The notes under the pieces: model-generated
Seen by the model: only the letters and a program-made list of their open reading frames with translations
What the model was told of the DNA's origin: nothing
Databases searched by the model: none
Position numbers and translations under genes: made by a program
In this document: one piece after another, positions 44,175-56,395 of the stretch
How the letters are laid out: every line of letters starts with the position of its first letter
How positions within the stretch are numbered: the first letter of the stretch is position 1
Origin: Bifidobacterium longum subsp. infantis ATCC 15697 = JCM 1222 = DSM 20088
GTDB taxonomy: Bacteria; Actinomycetota; Actinomycetes; Actinomycetales; Bifidobacteriaceae
NCBI RefSeq assembly: GCF_000269965.1
Contig: NC_017219.1
Span: 2,356,001-2,420,000 of the forward strand
Reading direction: 5' to 3'
DNA: 64,000 bases

Positions 44175-45878
44175 TCATTCCGATTGTTCGGTTGTGTTCT
44201 TGCTTGTACTGTTGCCGTCGTATATATCGGCAAGCGGCTGGAACGTGGAGCCTTTCCAACCGGAGGCGTACACCACGTTGACACGTGCTTCCACCGCATA
44301 GGGAATATTGATTTTTAATTCTGGGCCGTTGTCCGGCATGGCGGATCCCTTATCCAACCATTCGTAATCAGGCCCATTCATGGGATTGGTGGCGCTTTCA
44401 GCTTCGAAGAAACCAAAGCTTAGACCCATGTAGTTGTTGTATACCATCTCGTATTTGCCGCCAACGCCACTCGAAGTGGAGTAGGAGTCGGCGGTGCCGA
44501 AGGCGTAAGTGCAGGAATCCGGCAGAACGATATGCACTTGCGCCTGTGTTGCGGCTATGGTGATGGTACCGACCGGGCAATTACTGATGGAAGTTTTGCC
44601 ATCCAGCATCTTCACCGTGTGCGGCCCATGTATCTTGCCCCAATCGGACCAATCAATGATCGCCTGATCGGTGTTGTAGTTTTCACCGCTGAACGCCACA
44701 CCTTGCTGCAATGTTTCGAACGTGGCATCGCTGGCATCGGCAACGAAGATGCCATCCTTTTGCACATCGTTCATGCCATCGCTGTTTCTCGCACTGACAG
44801 ATTGGCTCAGTGAAACAACAGTATTGATGCCGCTGGCACCAAAATCACGGTAGTACACGCCAGACGTGCCTGAAACGATGGTCATGCAGAGCGCGCATCC
44901 ACCGGCAACCAGTCCGAGAGGAATCAGACCACCGGTACGCCGTCCTTTGAATCCGAGAATGATGACCACCAGCCCCATCACTATGCATACTGCGGCAATC
45001 CAGATGGTGCTCAGACGCATAATGCCGATAATGCCCATGTCGTTTACCCAAATCAGTCCCATCAGACCGGCAAAGGAGAGGAAGGTAAGGCCCAGTATGC
45101 TCAAGACCACGATTGGGCCCGCCGGCTTGCGGCGCTTGGACTCGGTGGGGGCATAGGCCGTCGCATTCATACGGTCGTGGGCAAACGGCCCGTTGGGTAC
45201 TGTGCTGGGCATCACGCCGGGCACCGCGCCGGGCACCGCGCCGGTCACCGACTGATAGAAAGGCTGTGAAACACTAGTCTCGGTTCGTGAAACAGGTTGT
45301 GAAACAGGTTGCGGAGCTGAATACAAAGGAGATTGAGGGACCGGTTGCGCGGCTGGATATGAGACAGGCTGTGGAGCTGGATATGACACAGGCTGTGAAA
45401 CCGGTCGCGTCGCAGATGCCCTGAATCCGTACCCTTCCTGCTGGCGAATGCCGCTCTTGGCTAACAACCAAAGCGCTAAGGCGGCGAGCGCAATACAAAC
45501 CCACCCCGCACCTGGAATCACGATTGCCACGGCGAGGAACAGGAAGCATCCAAGACAATTCCAGTCCCATTGGCCGGCAATGAGGTCCTCGGCCAAGATG
45601 TGCCCATCGCGTACATCCGGCATCAGAAACCAGCCGAGTGCGTACAGAGCTGCGCCAAAACCGAAGAACAATGTACATACAATCACCAACGCACGTACTA
45701 GTGTGGGGCTCCAGCCAAGCCGTAAAGCGATGCCGCTGCATACGCCGCCGATCCACCGGTCGTCGCCGCGAACCAGTCCACTGGATCGCACCCAAGTGAA
45801 GAAGCGTCGCGATGTCTTGTTTTTTTGCGGACCAGGCTGCGGCTGTGGCTGATACGGATTCGCGTTTGGATTGCTCAT
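44175..45878 (-). CDS. PspC-domain membrane protein with C-terminal adhesin-like domain
   Basis: The 567-residue protein has a PspC domain (about residues 30-90: DDRWIGGVCSGIALRLGWSPTLVRALVIVCTLFFGFGAALYALGWFLMP), further membrane helices, a Pro/Gln/Val-Ser repeat region (PVSQPVSYPAPQP type, about 165-230) and four more helices. The soluble C-terminus of about 200 residues resembles the beta-rich DUF4097/toast-rack type seen in PspC proteins. It is divergent from a PspC-histidine kinase gene, with 113 bases between starts. It probably senses or stabilises the membrane under envelope stress. The start at 45878 was chosen over the longer frame to 46013, which overlaps the divergent gene. Confidence 0.85.
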   Translation of the reverse strand: MSNPNANPYQPQPQPGPQKNKTSRRFFTWVRSSGLVRGDDRWIGGVCSGIALRLGWSPTLVRALVIVCTLFFGFGAALYALGWFLMPDVRDGHILAEDLIAGQWDWNCLGCFLFLAVAIVIPGAGWVCIALAALALWLLAKSGIRQQEGYGFRASATRPVSQPVSYPAPQPVSYPAAQPVPQSPLYSAPQPVSQPVSRTETSVSQPFYQSVTGAVPGAVPGVMPSTVPNGPFAHDRMNATAYAPTESKRRKPAGPIVVLSILGLTFLSFAGLMGLIWVNDMGIIGIMRLSTIWIAAVCIVMGLVVIILGFKGRRTGGLIPLGLVAGGCALCMTIVSGTSGVYYRDFGASGINTVVSLSQSVSARNSDGMNDVQKDGIFVADASDATFETLQQGVAFSGENYNTDQAIIDWSDWGKIHGPHTVKMLDGKTSISNCPVGTITIAATQAQVHIVLPDSCTYAFGTADSYSTSSGVGGKYEMVYNNYMGLSFGFFEAESATNPMNGPDYEWLDKGSAMPDNGPELKINIPYAVEARVNVVYASGWKGSTFQPLADIYDGNSTSKNTTEQSE

Positions 45879-45991
45879 GATTCCATTACACCGCCCGACC
45901 ACTGCCACAACGCTCGGGGAACACCCTGATTGTTCCCTGAACACCGGGTAAAACCCCGGTCGCAACGCCCTGAGCGCGGCACAATAGGAGT

Positions 45992-47275
45992 ATGACGTCA
46001 TCTCCCGAACCATTGCTGCCTGCGCGCATGCCGTTGATGCGCCCCCGGCAGGGCCGTTGGCTCACCGGTGTGTGCAAGGGCATCGCCCTGCACTTGGGCA
46101 TCGGCGTGGCATGGATTCGGATTGCGTTCATCGCACTGACCTTCCTCTACGGCGCAGGCATCATCGCTTATGTATTCCTGTGGGTGTTCATGCCCGCCGG
46201 AGACCCGGTGACGGCTGCAGCTCGCACAGTGCCCGTTGATCAGGCGCCGCTTGCGCGAGGCAATCAGTCACTTGCCGCCCATGACGACGAATCGGCTGCC
46301 GCACCGGAATCATTGTCCGAGGCCATCCAACGTGCTCCGAAACCGGCCGTCGTGGCATTGGCCGGTTTCGCGTTGATGGCCACCGGACTGCTGCTCACCA
46401 GCACCGGTGCGGATGTCCAGATTGTGCTTCCGCTGCTGGTAGGGTTGGGCGGCATCGCACTGGCATGGATGAATCTTAGTCCGCGAGGCACGCAGCTGTT
46501 GTCTATGTTGGGCGGCATCGCACTGATTTTCATGGGATGGGCATTGTATGTGCATAATGTCAGCATTCCTGGGTGGGGCGCCTCTCCTCGACGCATTGTT
46601 GCCAGCGGATTCATGATGATCGTCGGTATCGTGGTGGCAGTGATGCCGTGGGCGAACGCGATGCTGCAACGACTCACCCACGAGCAGGCATTGAAGGAGC
46701 GCGAAGAGGAGCGCGCGGACATGACCGCCCATCTGCATGATGGCGTGCTGCAAACGTTGGCGCTGATTCAGCTGCACTCCGAGGAATCGACCACCGTATT
46801 CGCCCTGGCGCGTAGCCAAGAGCGCGAGCTGCGCGAATGGCTGTATCAGGAACGTTCCACATCGGATCGTTCGGTGGGAGCCGGATTGAAGCAGATCGCC
46901 GCCGAAGTGGAGGACGAGCACGGCAAGCCGATTGAGGTGGTCACCGTGGGCGACGCGCGGCCGAGCGCCCAGACCGATGCGCTGCTGGACGCCACCCGTC
47001 AGGCGTTGGTCAATGCGGTCACGCATGGCGGCGAGCCGGTGTCTTTGTATTGCGAGGCCAGCGACACGATGGTTGAAGTGTTCGTGCGCGACCATGGCGA
47101 AGGCTTCGATATGGACGCCATTCCGCCCGACCGGCTGGGCATCCGCGAATCGATTATCGGCCGCATCAAACGGCGCGGCGGTACAGTGGAGATAGTGTCC
47201 AGAGCCGGCTGGGGCACCGAGGTCAGAATGCATATGCCGATCGCGCTGAAAGCGGCGCAGGGAGAACATCGATGA
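45992..47275 (+). CDS. PspC-domain sensor histidine kinase (NarL/LiaS class)
   Basis: The 427-residue protein fuses an N-terminal PspC domain (about residues 13-70: QGRWLTGVCKGIALHLGIGVAWIRIAFIALTFLYGAGIIAYVFLWVFMP) to a membrane section (about 110-210) and a HisKA_3/HATPase kinase. The phospho-acceptor His is in TAHLHDGVLQTLALIQ, the N box is DATRQALVNAVTHGG, and the DHGEGFD and RLGIRESIIGRIKRRGG regions close the ATP site. Its stop overlaps the start of a LuxR-type regulator (ATGA), so the two form a two-component operon. The domain is similar to the target PspC gene divergent from it. Confidence 0.92.
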   Translation: MTSSPEPLLPARMPLMRPRQGRWLTGVCKGIALHLGIGVAWIRIAFIALTFLYGAGIIAYVFLWVFMPAGDPVTAAARTVPVDQAPLARGNQSLAAHDDESAAAPESLSEAIQRAPKPAVVALAGFALMATGLLLTSTGADVQIVLPLLVGLGGIALAWMNLSPRGTQLLSMLGGIALIFMGWALYVHNVSIPGWGASPRRIVASGFMMIVGIVVAVMPWANAMLQRLTHEQALKEREEERADMTAHLHDGVLQTLALIQLHSEESTTVFALARSQERELREWLYQERSTSDRSVGAGLKQIAAEVEDEHGKPIEVVTVGDARPSAQTDALLDATRQALVNAVTHGGEPVSLYCEASDTMVEVFVRDHGEGFDMDAIPPDRLGIRESIIGRIKRRGGTVEIVSRAGWGTEVRMHMPIALKAAQGEHR

Positions 47276-47967
47276 GCGAGAACGAGACAGCCAAGATTCG
47301 TGTGGCCGTGGTCGATGACCATGAGATGTTCCGTGCGGGCGTAATCGCCACATTGCGCGATTCCTTCGATATCGTCGGCCAAGCGGCGGACGTGCCCGGT
47401 TCGGTGGCGATGATCGCACAGACCAAGCCGCAAGTGGTGTTGCTGGATGTGCATGTGCCCGGCGGTGAAGGTGGCGGCGGTGCCGAGATCCTCGCCAAAT
47501 CGCGCTCCTACTCCCCTACTACCGTGTTTCTGGCGTTGTCGGTTTCGGATGCGCCGCAGGATGTGGGGGCGGTGATTCGTGCCGGCGCCCAGGGCTATGT
47601 GACCAAGACGATTACCGGCGCTGATTTGATTTCATCCATCAAGCAGGTGCATGAGGGCTATGCCGTGTTCTCGCCAAAACTGGCCGGTTTTGTGCTTTCG
47701 GCCTTCCAGGGTGTGCCGGCGGCGGGGTCTGATGGCGGCGCTGATGGTGCGGCACGGGCTCATGATGAGGAGCTGGACCGGCTGTCCGCCCGCGAGCAGG
47801 AGGTCATGCGGCTGATCGCGCGTGGTTACACGTATAAAGAGGTGGCGGCCGAACTGTTCATTTCGATCAAGACGGTCGAAACGCACGTGAGCTCGGTGCT
47901 GCGAAAGCTTCAGCTTTCGAATCGCACCGAGCTCACCCGCTGGGCCGCCGATAGGCGCATTGTGTGA
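47272..47967 (+). CDS. LuxR/NarL-family response regulator
   Basis: The 231-residue regulator has a receiver domain (acidic pair VVDDHEMF, phospho-Asp in VVLLDVHVPGG, Thr/Ser ALSVSD, Lys VTKTITGADL) and a C-terminal LuxR helix-turn-helix (LSAREQEVMRLIARGYTYKEVAAELFISIKTVETHVSSVLRKL). It overlaps the kinase gene by 4 bases. A likely target is the divergent PspC operon promoter between 45879 and 45991. A Gly-rich GGEGGGGAEIL insert sits in the receiver after the phospho-Asp. Confidence 0.93.
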   Translation: MSENETAKIRVAVVDDHEMFRAGVIATLRDSFDIVGQAADVPGSVAMIAQTKPQVVLLDVHVPGGEGGGGAEILAKSRSYSPTTVFLALSVSDAPQDVGAVIRAGAQGYVTKTITGADLISSIKQVHEGYAVFSPKLAGFVLSAFQGVPAAGSDGGADGAARAHDEELDRLSAREQEVMRLIARGYTYKEVAAELFISIKTVETHVSSVLRKLQLSNRTELTRWAADRRIV

Positions 47968-47974
47968 TAAACGA

Positions 47975-48008
47975 CAGATGAGCTCCCTCATCAGAGGGAG
48001 CTCATCTG
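47975..48008. terminator. Palindromic bidirectional terminator or REP between regulator and galE
   Basis: CAGATGAGCTCCCT (47975-47988) and AGGGAGCTCATCTG (47995-48008) pair perfectly around CATCAG. It closes both the response-regulator operon and the convergent lnp operon. Confidence 0.75.
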
Positions 48009-48014
48009 CTCATA

Positions 48015-49037
48015 TCACTCCGCGTCGCGGAAACCGTTGGGGTTCTTGGTCTGCCAGTTGAGGGAGGAGGAGGCCATGTCGTCGATGGTCAGCTCGGCCT
48101 TCCAGCCAAGCTCCTTCTCTGCCTTGGAAGCGTCGGCGTAGCAGGCGGCGATGTCACCGGGGCGACGCGGCTTGATCGTGTACGAAATCGGATGGCCGGC
48201 GGCCTTCTCGTAGGCCTTGATGACCTCAAGCACGGAGTAGCCGTGGCCGGTACCCAGGTTGTAGACGAACACGCCTTCCTTGTCGATGTGGTCGATGACG
48301 GCCACATGGCCCTTGGCCAGGTCGACCACGTGGATGTAGTCACGCACACCAGTGCCGTCGGGCGTGTCGTAGTCGTCGCCATAGACCTGGACTTCCTTGA
48401 GCTCGCCGACCGCGACCTTGGCCACGTACGGGGTGAGATTCGCCGGAATGCCCTTCGGGTCCTCGCCCAGCAAACCGGATTCATGCGCGCCGACGGGGTT
48501 GAAGTAACGCAACAGCACGATGGTCCAGGAGGGGTCGGCCACATGCACATCGCGCAGAATCTGCTCCTGGAACAGCTTGGAGGTGCCGTACGGGTTGGTG
48601 GTGCCGCCGGTCGGCGTCTCCTCGGTGATCGGCAGTTCCTTCGGCGAACCGTACACGGTGGCGGAGGAGGAGAAGATGATCTTCTTGACGCCGTGCTTCC
48701 TCATCGTCTTCAGCAGCACGAGCGTGGAGTACAGGTTGTTGTCGTAGTATTCGATCGGCTTGGCCACGGACTCGCCCACGGCCTTGAGTCCGGCGAAATG
48801 AATGACCCAGTCGATGTCGTTCTCGGTGAAGACACGCTCCATGAGCGCCTCGTCGCGCACGTCGCCATCATAACGCTTGACCGGCTTGCCGGTGATTTGC
48901 TCGACTCGCTCAAGCGCGACGGGAGACGAATTGCCGTAGTTGTCTACGGAAATCACATCGTAGCCCTTGTTGAGCAGCTCGATATCGGTGTGGGTGGCGA
49001 TGAATCCGGCGCCGCCCGTAACCAGGACAGTGGTCAT
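48015..49037 (-). CDS. lnpD: UDP-glucose 4-epimerase, lnp operon (LnpD)
   Basis: This 340-residue NAD-dependent epimerase interconverts UDP-galactose/UDP-glucose and in this operon also UDP-GlcNAc/UDP-GalNAc. The NAD loop is VTGGAGFIATHTD; the final residue is Ala where most have Gly-Ser (GFIGSH). The catalytic Ser and Tyr-x3-Lys are in SSSATVYG and NPYGTSKLFQEQ. It is the last gene of the galacto/lacto-N-biose operon, 68 bases after lnpC, and supplies the epimerisation that lets galactose and N-acetylgalactosamine enter central metabolism. A palindromic terminator follows. Confidence 0.95.
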   Translation of the reverse strand: MTTVLVTGGAGFIATHTDIELLNKGYDVISVDNYGNSSPVALERVEQITGKPVKRYDGDVRDEALMERVFTENDIDWVIHFAGLKAVGESVAKPIEYYDNNLYSTLVLLKTMRKHGVKKIIFSSSATVYGSPKELPITEETPTGGTTNPYGTSKLFQEQILRDVHVADPSWTIVLLRYFNPVGAHESGLLGEDPKGIPANLTPYVAKVAVGELKEVQVYGDDYDTPDGTGVRDYIHVVDLAKGHVAVIDHIDKEGVFVYNLGTGHGYSVLEVIKAYEKAAGHPISYTIKPRRPGDIAACYADASKAEKELGWKAELTIDDMASSSLNWQTKNPNGFRDAE

Positions 49038-49105
49038 GTTTCCTCCTTTGGAAGGACTTGCCTTCGGTTTGCCTTCAGTATTGAGCTTACTTCACTTGAC
49101 CTGTT

Positions 49106-50653
49106 TCACCTAGCGGCAAAACCAAGGCTTTCGAGGAATGTTTGCGTGGTGGCTTTCTGCTTGAAGACGGCCGTGTTGCCGAGGATGCGGTAGCAGACGC
49201 TGCCGAGCTCGTCGTGTATGGCTTGGCGAATGGCCTCGCGGTCGCGGTTTCCGGCCAATGTTTCAGCGAGTTCGCCCCATTCGAGACTGAATTCGCTGAC
49301 TTCATCGGGCAGGTCGCGGCCTTCGGCGAGCGCCTCCTCGACGATGCCGAGCTGGTCGACGAGCCGTCCGGGCAGGATGAACAGGCCTTGAGCCTCGATC
49401 AGTCCGATTGGTTCCTGCTTGACCGGCCAGTATTCGGGGTGTGCATGGAAGATACCTTCCGGATACTCGTCGCTGATCGCATTGTTGCGGAAGATGAGAC
49501 TCATCTCATAGCCGCGTTTGGTGATGATTGCGCTGGGCGAGAGGGCGGATTGGCGGTTGCCGTCCGCGTCATGGCTGGCGATGCCGTTCGCCGCGTCGTC
49601 ATAGCCGACCCATGCCTCGCGGATGATGTCGGATACATCGATGATGCTCTGGCGGTTTTTCGACACCACGCGCACGGCGGTGCCGGGCCAGTCAAGGATT
49701 TCAACCACGGCGTCCGGATAGTCGGCGAGCGTGAAGGCGGACCAGGTGGCGGCCTTGTGCATCGGCAGCAGTTCGCCGCCACCCTGGTAGTGGTCATGGG
49801 CGAGCACCGAGCCGCCGATGCGAGGCAGCGCGGCGTTGCATCCGAGGAAGTATCCGGGGAAGCGGTCCACGAAGTCGAGCAGGTGGCCGAAGGTATCGCG
49901 GTCCACATGCATCGGCGTGTGGTCGGTGTTCACGCAGATGCCGTGCTGATCGAAGTAGCCGTAGGGCGAGAACTGCCAGAACCATGACTCGCCGCCGAGC
50001 GTGACCGGCAGGGTGCGCAGGGTGCGCTTGTCACGTCCCGCAAAACCCTCGTTCTCATGGCAGATCGTGCATTTCGGATACCCGCCGGCCACGGCGTTGC
50101 CCGCCGCCGCCTTCTTCATGTTCTTGAATTCGGGTTTAGCGAGGTTGATGGTAACCGTCAGCCCGTGCGAGTCGAAGCGCGGGTTCCGGTCGAGCTGGGC
50201 GCGCTTGACATAGTTGTTGGCCACGCAGTAGTCGTAGAACCATTGCATCGCGGCCATGCCGCCGTCCCGATGCTCGACAAGCAGGAACCGGTCGTCGAGA
50301 TCGGCGGGGTTGGCGGAGAGCAGCCCCATGACGATGTCGGCGTACATCGGGCCCTCCTGCGCTTCAAACAAGCCGCAATCCACCGCTGCGGCGCGAAAAG
50401 CGGAGAGCAAGGCGTCGGGAACGATGCGGGCGCGACCGACAGACCCCTCGGGCCCCTGTGCGCAACGGTCCTCCTCACCGCGGCACGGACGACACGAGGT
50501 CGCTTCGGCACCGGGATAGGAATCCAGATCGAACAGGGCGAAAATCCGATTCCGCGCCCAGTCCGCGTTGCGGGGATCGAGGTCAAGGTGGGCGAGCGCA
50601 TAGTCGATCAGCGCGTCGATGCTTGCGTACACCGTGGTCAACCGATCGTTCAT
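49106..50653 (-). CDS. lnpC: UDP-glucose-hexose-1-phosphate uridylyltransferase (LnpC)
   Basis: The 515-residue enzyme belongs to the larger Gram-positive-type GalT family (GalT class II). It moves UMP between UDP-glucose/UDP-GlcNAc and galactose 1-phosphate or HexNAc 1-phosphate. Visible are CxxC pairs (SCRPCRG, KCTICHENEGF), GGSVLAHDHYQGG with the HxHxQ catalytic motif, and NTDHTPMHVDRDTFGHLLD. ATG 50653 has GGAGGG upstream; the frame open to 50749 lacks support. It follows lnpB by 49 bases. Its length matches the characterised B. longum LnpC. Confidence 0.93.
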   Translation of the reverse strand: MNDRLTTVYASIDALIDYALAHLDLDPRNADWARNRIFALFDLDSYPGAEATSCRPCRGEEDRCAQGPEGSVGRARIVPDALLSAFRAAAVDCGLFEAQEGPMYADIVMGLLSANPADLDDRFLLVEHRDGGMAAMQWFYDYCVANNYVKRAQLDRNPRFDSHGLTVTINLAKPEFKNMKKAAAGNAVAGGYPKCTICHENEGFAGRDKRTLRTLPVTLGGESWFWQFSPYGYFDQHGICVNTDHTPMHVDRDTFGHLLDFVDRFPGYFLGCNAALPRIGGSVLAHDHYQGGGELLPMHKAATWSAFTLADYPDAVVEILDWPGTAVRVVSKNRQSIIDVSDIIREAWVGYDDAANGIASHDADGNRQSALSPSAIITKRGYEMSLIFRNNAISDEYPEGIFHAHPEYWPVKQEPIGLIEAQGLFILPGRLVDQLGIVEEALAEGRDLPDEVSEFSLEWGELAETLAGNRDREAIRQAIHDELGSVCYRILGNTAVFKQKATTQTFLESLGFAAR

Positions 50654-50702
50654 CGCACTCCCTCCGCAACGCGGGCTCGGACATGATGCATCTGCCGGGA
50701 GC

Positions 50703-54064
<3,362 letters not shown>

Positions 54065-54103
54065 GAGTGCTCCTTTGTGAGGTTGATCATCAAAAACTAC
54101 AGG

Positions 54104-54119
54104 GCGACGAATTCGTCGC
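54104..54119 (-). promoter_or_regulatory. Perfect 16-bp palindrome upstream of lnpA (candidate operator)
   Basis: GCGACGAATTCGTCGC is fully self-complementary and lies 40 bases before the lnpA ATG. Its shape (two 8-base half-sites without spacer) is operator-like. No regulator in the window can be assigned to it. Confidence 0.45.
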
Positions 54120-54205
54120 ATACAAAATGACCGGCGTTATCGCGGGCCCTGGGACCCTGACTGCGTAGATCCTTGACGTTTACGGTGACGCCGGACGATT
54201 GGAAT

Positions 54206-54262
54206 CGTGTCACTGGTAATGAGGGTAGGGGGACGTTGCCCGGCACCGGAAGGAGTGACACG
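54206..54262 (-). repeat. Inverted repeat in the gltC-lnpA gap
   Basis: CGTGTCACT (54206-54214) and AGTGACACG (54254-54262) can pair around an inner GCCCGG-containing loop, just after the gltC stop. It may be a partial terminator that lowers lnpABCD read-through relative to gltABC. Confidence 0.45.
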
Positions 54263-54283
54263 ACATACCGGGCAGCGGATTGG

Positions 54284-55234
54284 TTAGCCCTTGACGGCAC
54301 CGGCGGCGAGGCCGGACTGCCAGTAGCGCTGGAGGCCGAGGAAGAGCACGATCACGGGCAGCACACCGAGCAGCGCACCCATCATCAGGGCGCCACGATC
54401 GGTGAACGTGGCCAGCGAGACCATGCCGTACAGGCCGAGGGTCACGGGCTTCAAGGTGTCGGAAGACACCATCATCAACGGCAGCAGGAAGTTGTTCCAC
54501 GTGGCCACGAACAGGAACAGGAAGATCGTCACCATGGCCGGGGCCAGAAGCCTCAGCACAATAGTGAAGAAAATCCTCGCCTCGCTCGCACCGTCGATGC
54601 GGGCCGCCTCGAGCAACTCATCAGGCACCGAGCTTTGCGCGTACGTACGGCCCAGGAAGAAGCCGAACGGCGAAACGCAGCACGGGATGATGATCGAGAG
54701 CATCGTGTTGGTCAGGTGCAGCGTGTGGAAGATCGAGTACATCGGGATGGTCAGCAGGGCGGATGGCATGAGCATGCAGGCCATAATGATGCCGATGGCC
54801 GCGTTCTTGCCGCGGAAGTTGAATTTTGCGGTGGCATAGCCGGCCATCACGGACACGATGGTGCCGACCAGTGCGGAAACACCCGAGTAGATCAGGGAGT
54901 TCAGCACCCAACGCCAGAAGTTGCCTCGGGTCCAGCCGAGCAGCTTCGAATAGTTGGTGGCGATGGCGTCGGGCAGCTGGTCGAGCGGCACGGCGAACCA
55001 CATGCCGTTGCTGCCGGTCATCTGGGCGGGCGTCTTGGTGGACGCGATGATGGCCCAGTAGATCGGGAACAGGAAGTAAATCAGCACGAGCACCAACACG
55101 ATGATGGTGATGGTTTTCGTGGCCACGGACGGCCGCATGGAGCGGGGTAGGTCGTACTGCGCGGCCTGACGCTGCTTTTCGAGTTTGCGCTCGGCCTTCC
55201 TGCGGGCGCGTTCTTCAGCGGTTGCGGAGCTCAT
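54284..55234 (-). CDS. gltC: ABC sugar permease for lacto/galacto-N-biose (GltC)
   Basis: The 316-residue inner-membrane permease of the MalG type has six membrane segments after a basic N-terminus (ERARRKAERKLEKQ). Its EAA loop EAARIDGASEARIFFTIVLRLLAPA contacts a shared ATPase. The start (ATG at 55234) overlaps the gltB stop as TGATG. It is the third gene of the transporter. No ATPase gene is in the operon; a genome-encoded MsmK-type protein is presumed. Confidence 0.93.
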   Translation of the reverse strand: MSSATAEERARRKAERKLEKQRQAAQYDLPRSMRPSVATKTITIIVLVLVLIYFLFPIYWAIIASTKTPAQMTGSNGMWFAVPLDQLPDAIATNYSKLLGWTRGNFWRWVLNSLIYSGVSALVGTIVSVMAGYATAKFNFRGKNAAIGIIMACMLMPSALLTIPMYSIFHTLHLTNTMLSIIIPCCVSPFGFFLGRTYAQSSVPDELLEAARIDGASEARIFFTIVLRLLAPAMVTIFLFLFVATWNNFLLPLMMVSSDTLKPVTLGLYGMVSLATFTDRGALMMGALLGVLPVIVLFLGLQRYWQSGLAAGAVKG

Positions 55235-56205
55235 CACTCGTTCACCTTCCTTTCGGCCAGGGTGTACAGCACAGCGAGCACACCTGCAATCAGAGCCATC
55301 ACGATGGCGATGGCGGATGCCGGGCCGTCGCCAGACGGGGTAATGGTGCCTTGCGAAGTGTTCATGGCCATCATCATCGGGGTATATGCCTTGGAAATAC
55401 CCGGGTCGGCAGTGGACATGATCTGCGGTTCGTTGAACAGCTGGATGGTGCCGACGATGGAAAGCAGCATAGCCAGCAGAGCTGCACCGCGCACGTTCGG
55501 CAGCTTGATCTTCGTGGCGATCTGCCAACCATTGGCGCCGTCGATACGCGCGGCCTCGTACAGGTCATGCGGGATGGCCTGTAAAGCAGCGAGGAAGATC
55601 AGCATGTTGTAGCCGGTGAAGGTCCATGTGGTGATGTTGGCCATCGAGCCGAGCACGATATTGCTGGAGAAGAAGTCCACGTTGATGCCGATGGCGGCGA
55701 GCCCCTTGACAATCGGCGAGATTTGGCCGTTGTACAGGTAGACCCAGATAATCGATGCCACGACGCCGGGGATGGCGTAGGGCAGGAAGTAGCCCAGACG
55801 GAAACCGGTGACATGCTTGACCACGAACGAGTCGATGACGATGGCCAACGCCAGTGCGGCGATGATCATGATCGGCACCTGAATCAGGGTGTAGACCAGC
55901 ACCCTGCCTACGCCGGACCAGAAGTTGCCGGAAGTAATAACATACTGGAAGTTCTGGAATCCTACGAATTTATTGACCAGCTCGCCACCGCCGTATGCGC
56001 CACCGCCCTCGGTGACCTGACGGAAGAAGCTGGAATAGATGGCCCAGATGATGGGCAGGATGAACACGAAAGCGAACAGGACGGCGAACGGTGCCATGAA
56101 TGCCCAGCCGGTGCGGTTCTCGCGCTTCTGAGCGCCGGACCGCTTCGGCTTGGCTGCGGCACGCCTAGGTGCTTTGCCCTTCGCATGAGTAGTGGATGCA
56201 GTCAT
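55234..56205 (-). CDS. gltB: ABC sugar permease for lacto/galacto-N-biose (GltB)
   Basis: The 323-residue MalF-type permease has a basic N-terminus (KAPRRAAAKPKRSGAQKREN), a first membrane segment AFMAPFAVLFAFVFILPIIWAIY and the EAA loop EAARIDGANGWQIATKIKLPNVRG. ATG 56205 begins MTASTTH. It pairs with GltC to form the channel for the disaccharide delivered by GltA. The gap to gltA is about 190 bases and contains a hairpin-like repeat around 56285-56365 (CCGG-rich), possibly setting higher binding-protein expression. Confidence 0.92.
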   Translation of the reverse strand: MTASTTHAKGKAPRRAAAKPKRSGAQKRENRTGWAFMAPFAVLFAFVFILPIIWAIYSSFFRQVTEGGGAYGGGELVNKFVGFQNFQYVITSGNFWSGVGRVLVYTLIQVPIMIIAALALAIVIDSFVVKHVTGFRLGYFLPYAIPGVVASIIWVYLYNGQISPIVKGLAAIGINVDFFSSNIVLGSMANITTWTFTGYNMLIFLAALQAIPHDLYEAARIDGANGWQIATKIKLPNVRGAALLAMLLSIVGTIQLFNEPQIMSTADPGISKAYTPMMMAMNTSQGTITPSGDGPASAIAIVMALIAGVLAVLYTLAERKVNE

Positions 56206-56395
56206 AATACAAAACCTGTCTTTGCAAAGAACAGTACAACAAATGACAAGGGCCACAGCGCCCTTGCAGCAATACCCTCAAACAATGCGAAAGGCCGGAG
56301 TATGTGCCCCGGCCTTTCGCTATGGTGATGCGAGGCATCGGAGGTCTTGGATGGCCGGCTATTTCAAGCCGGCCCGTTGACAAGACCTAGTGAGG

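Noticed and set aside
45200-45420. Tandem repeat array or CRISPR-like pattern inside the PspC gene
   Set aside because: It encodes a Pro/Val/Ser/Gln-rich spacer (PVSQPVSYP type) in frame; protein low complexity explains it.
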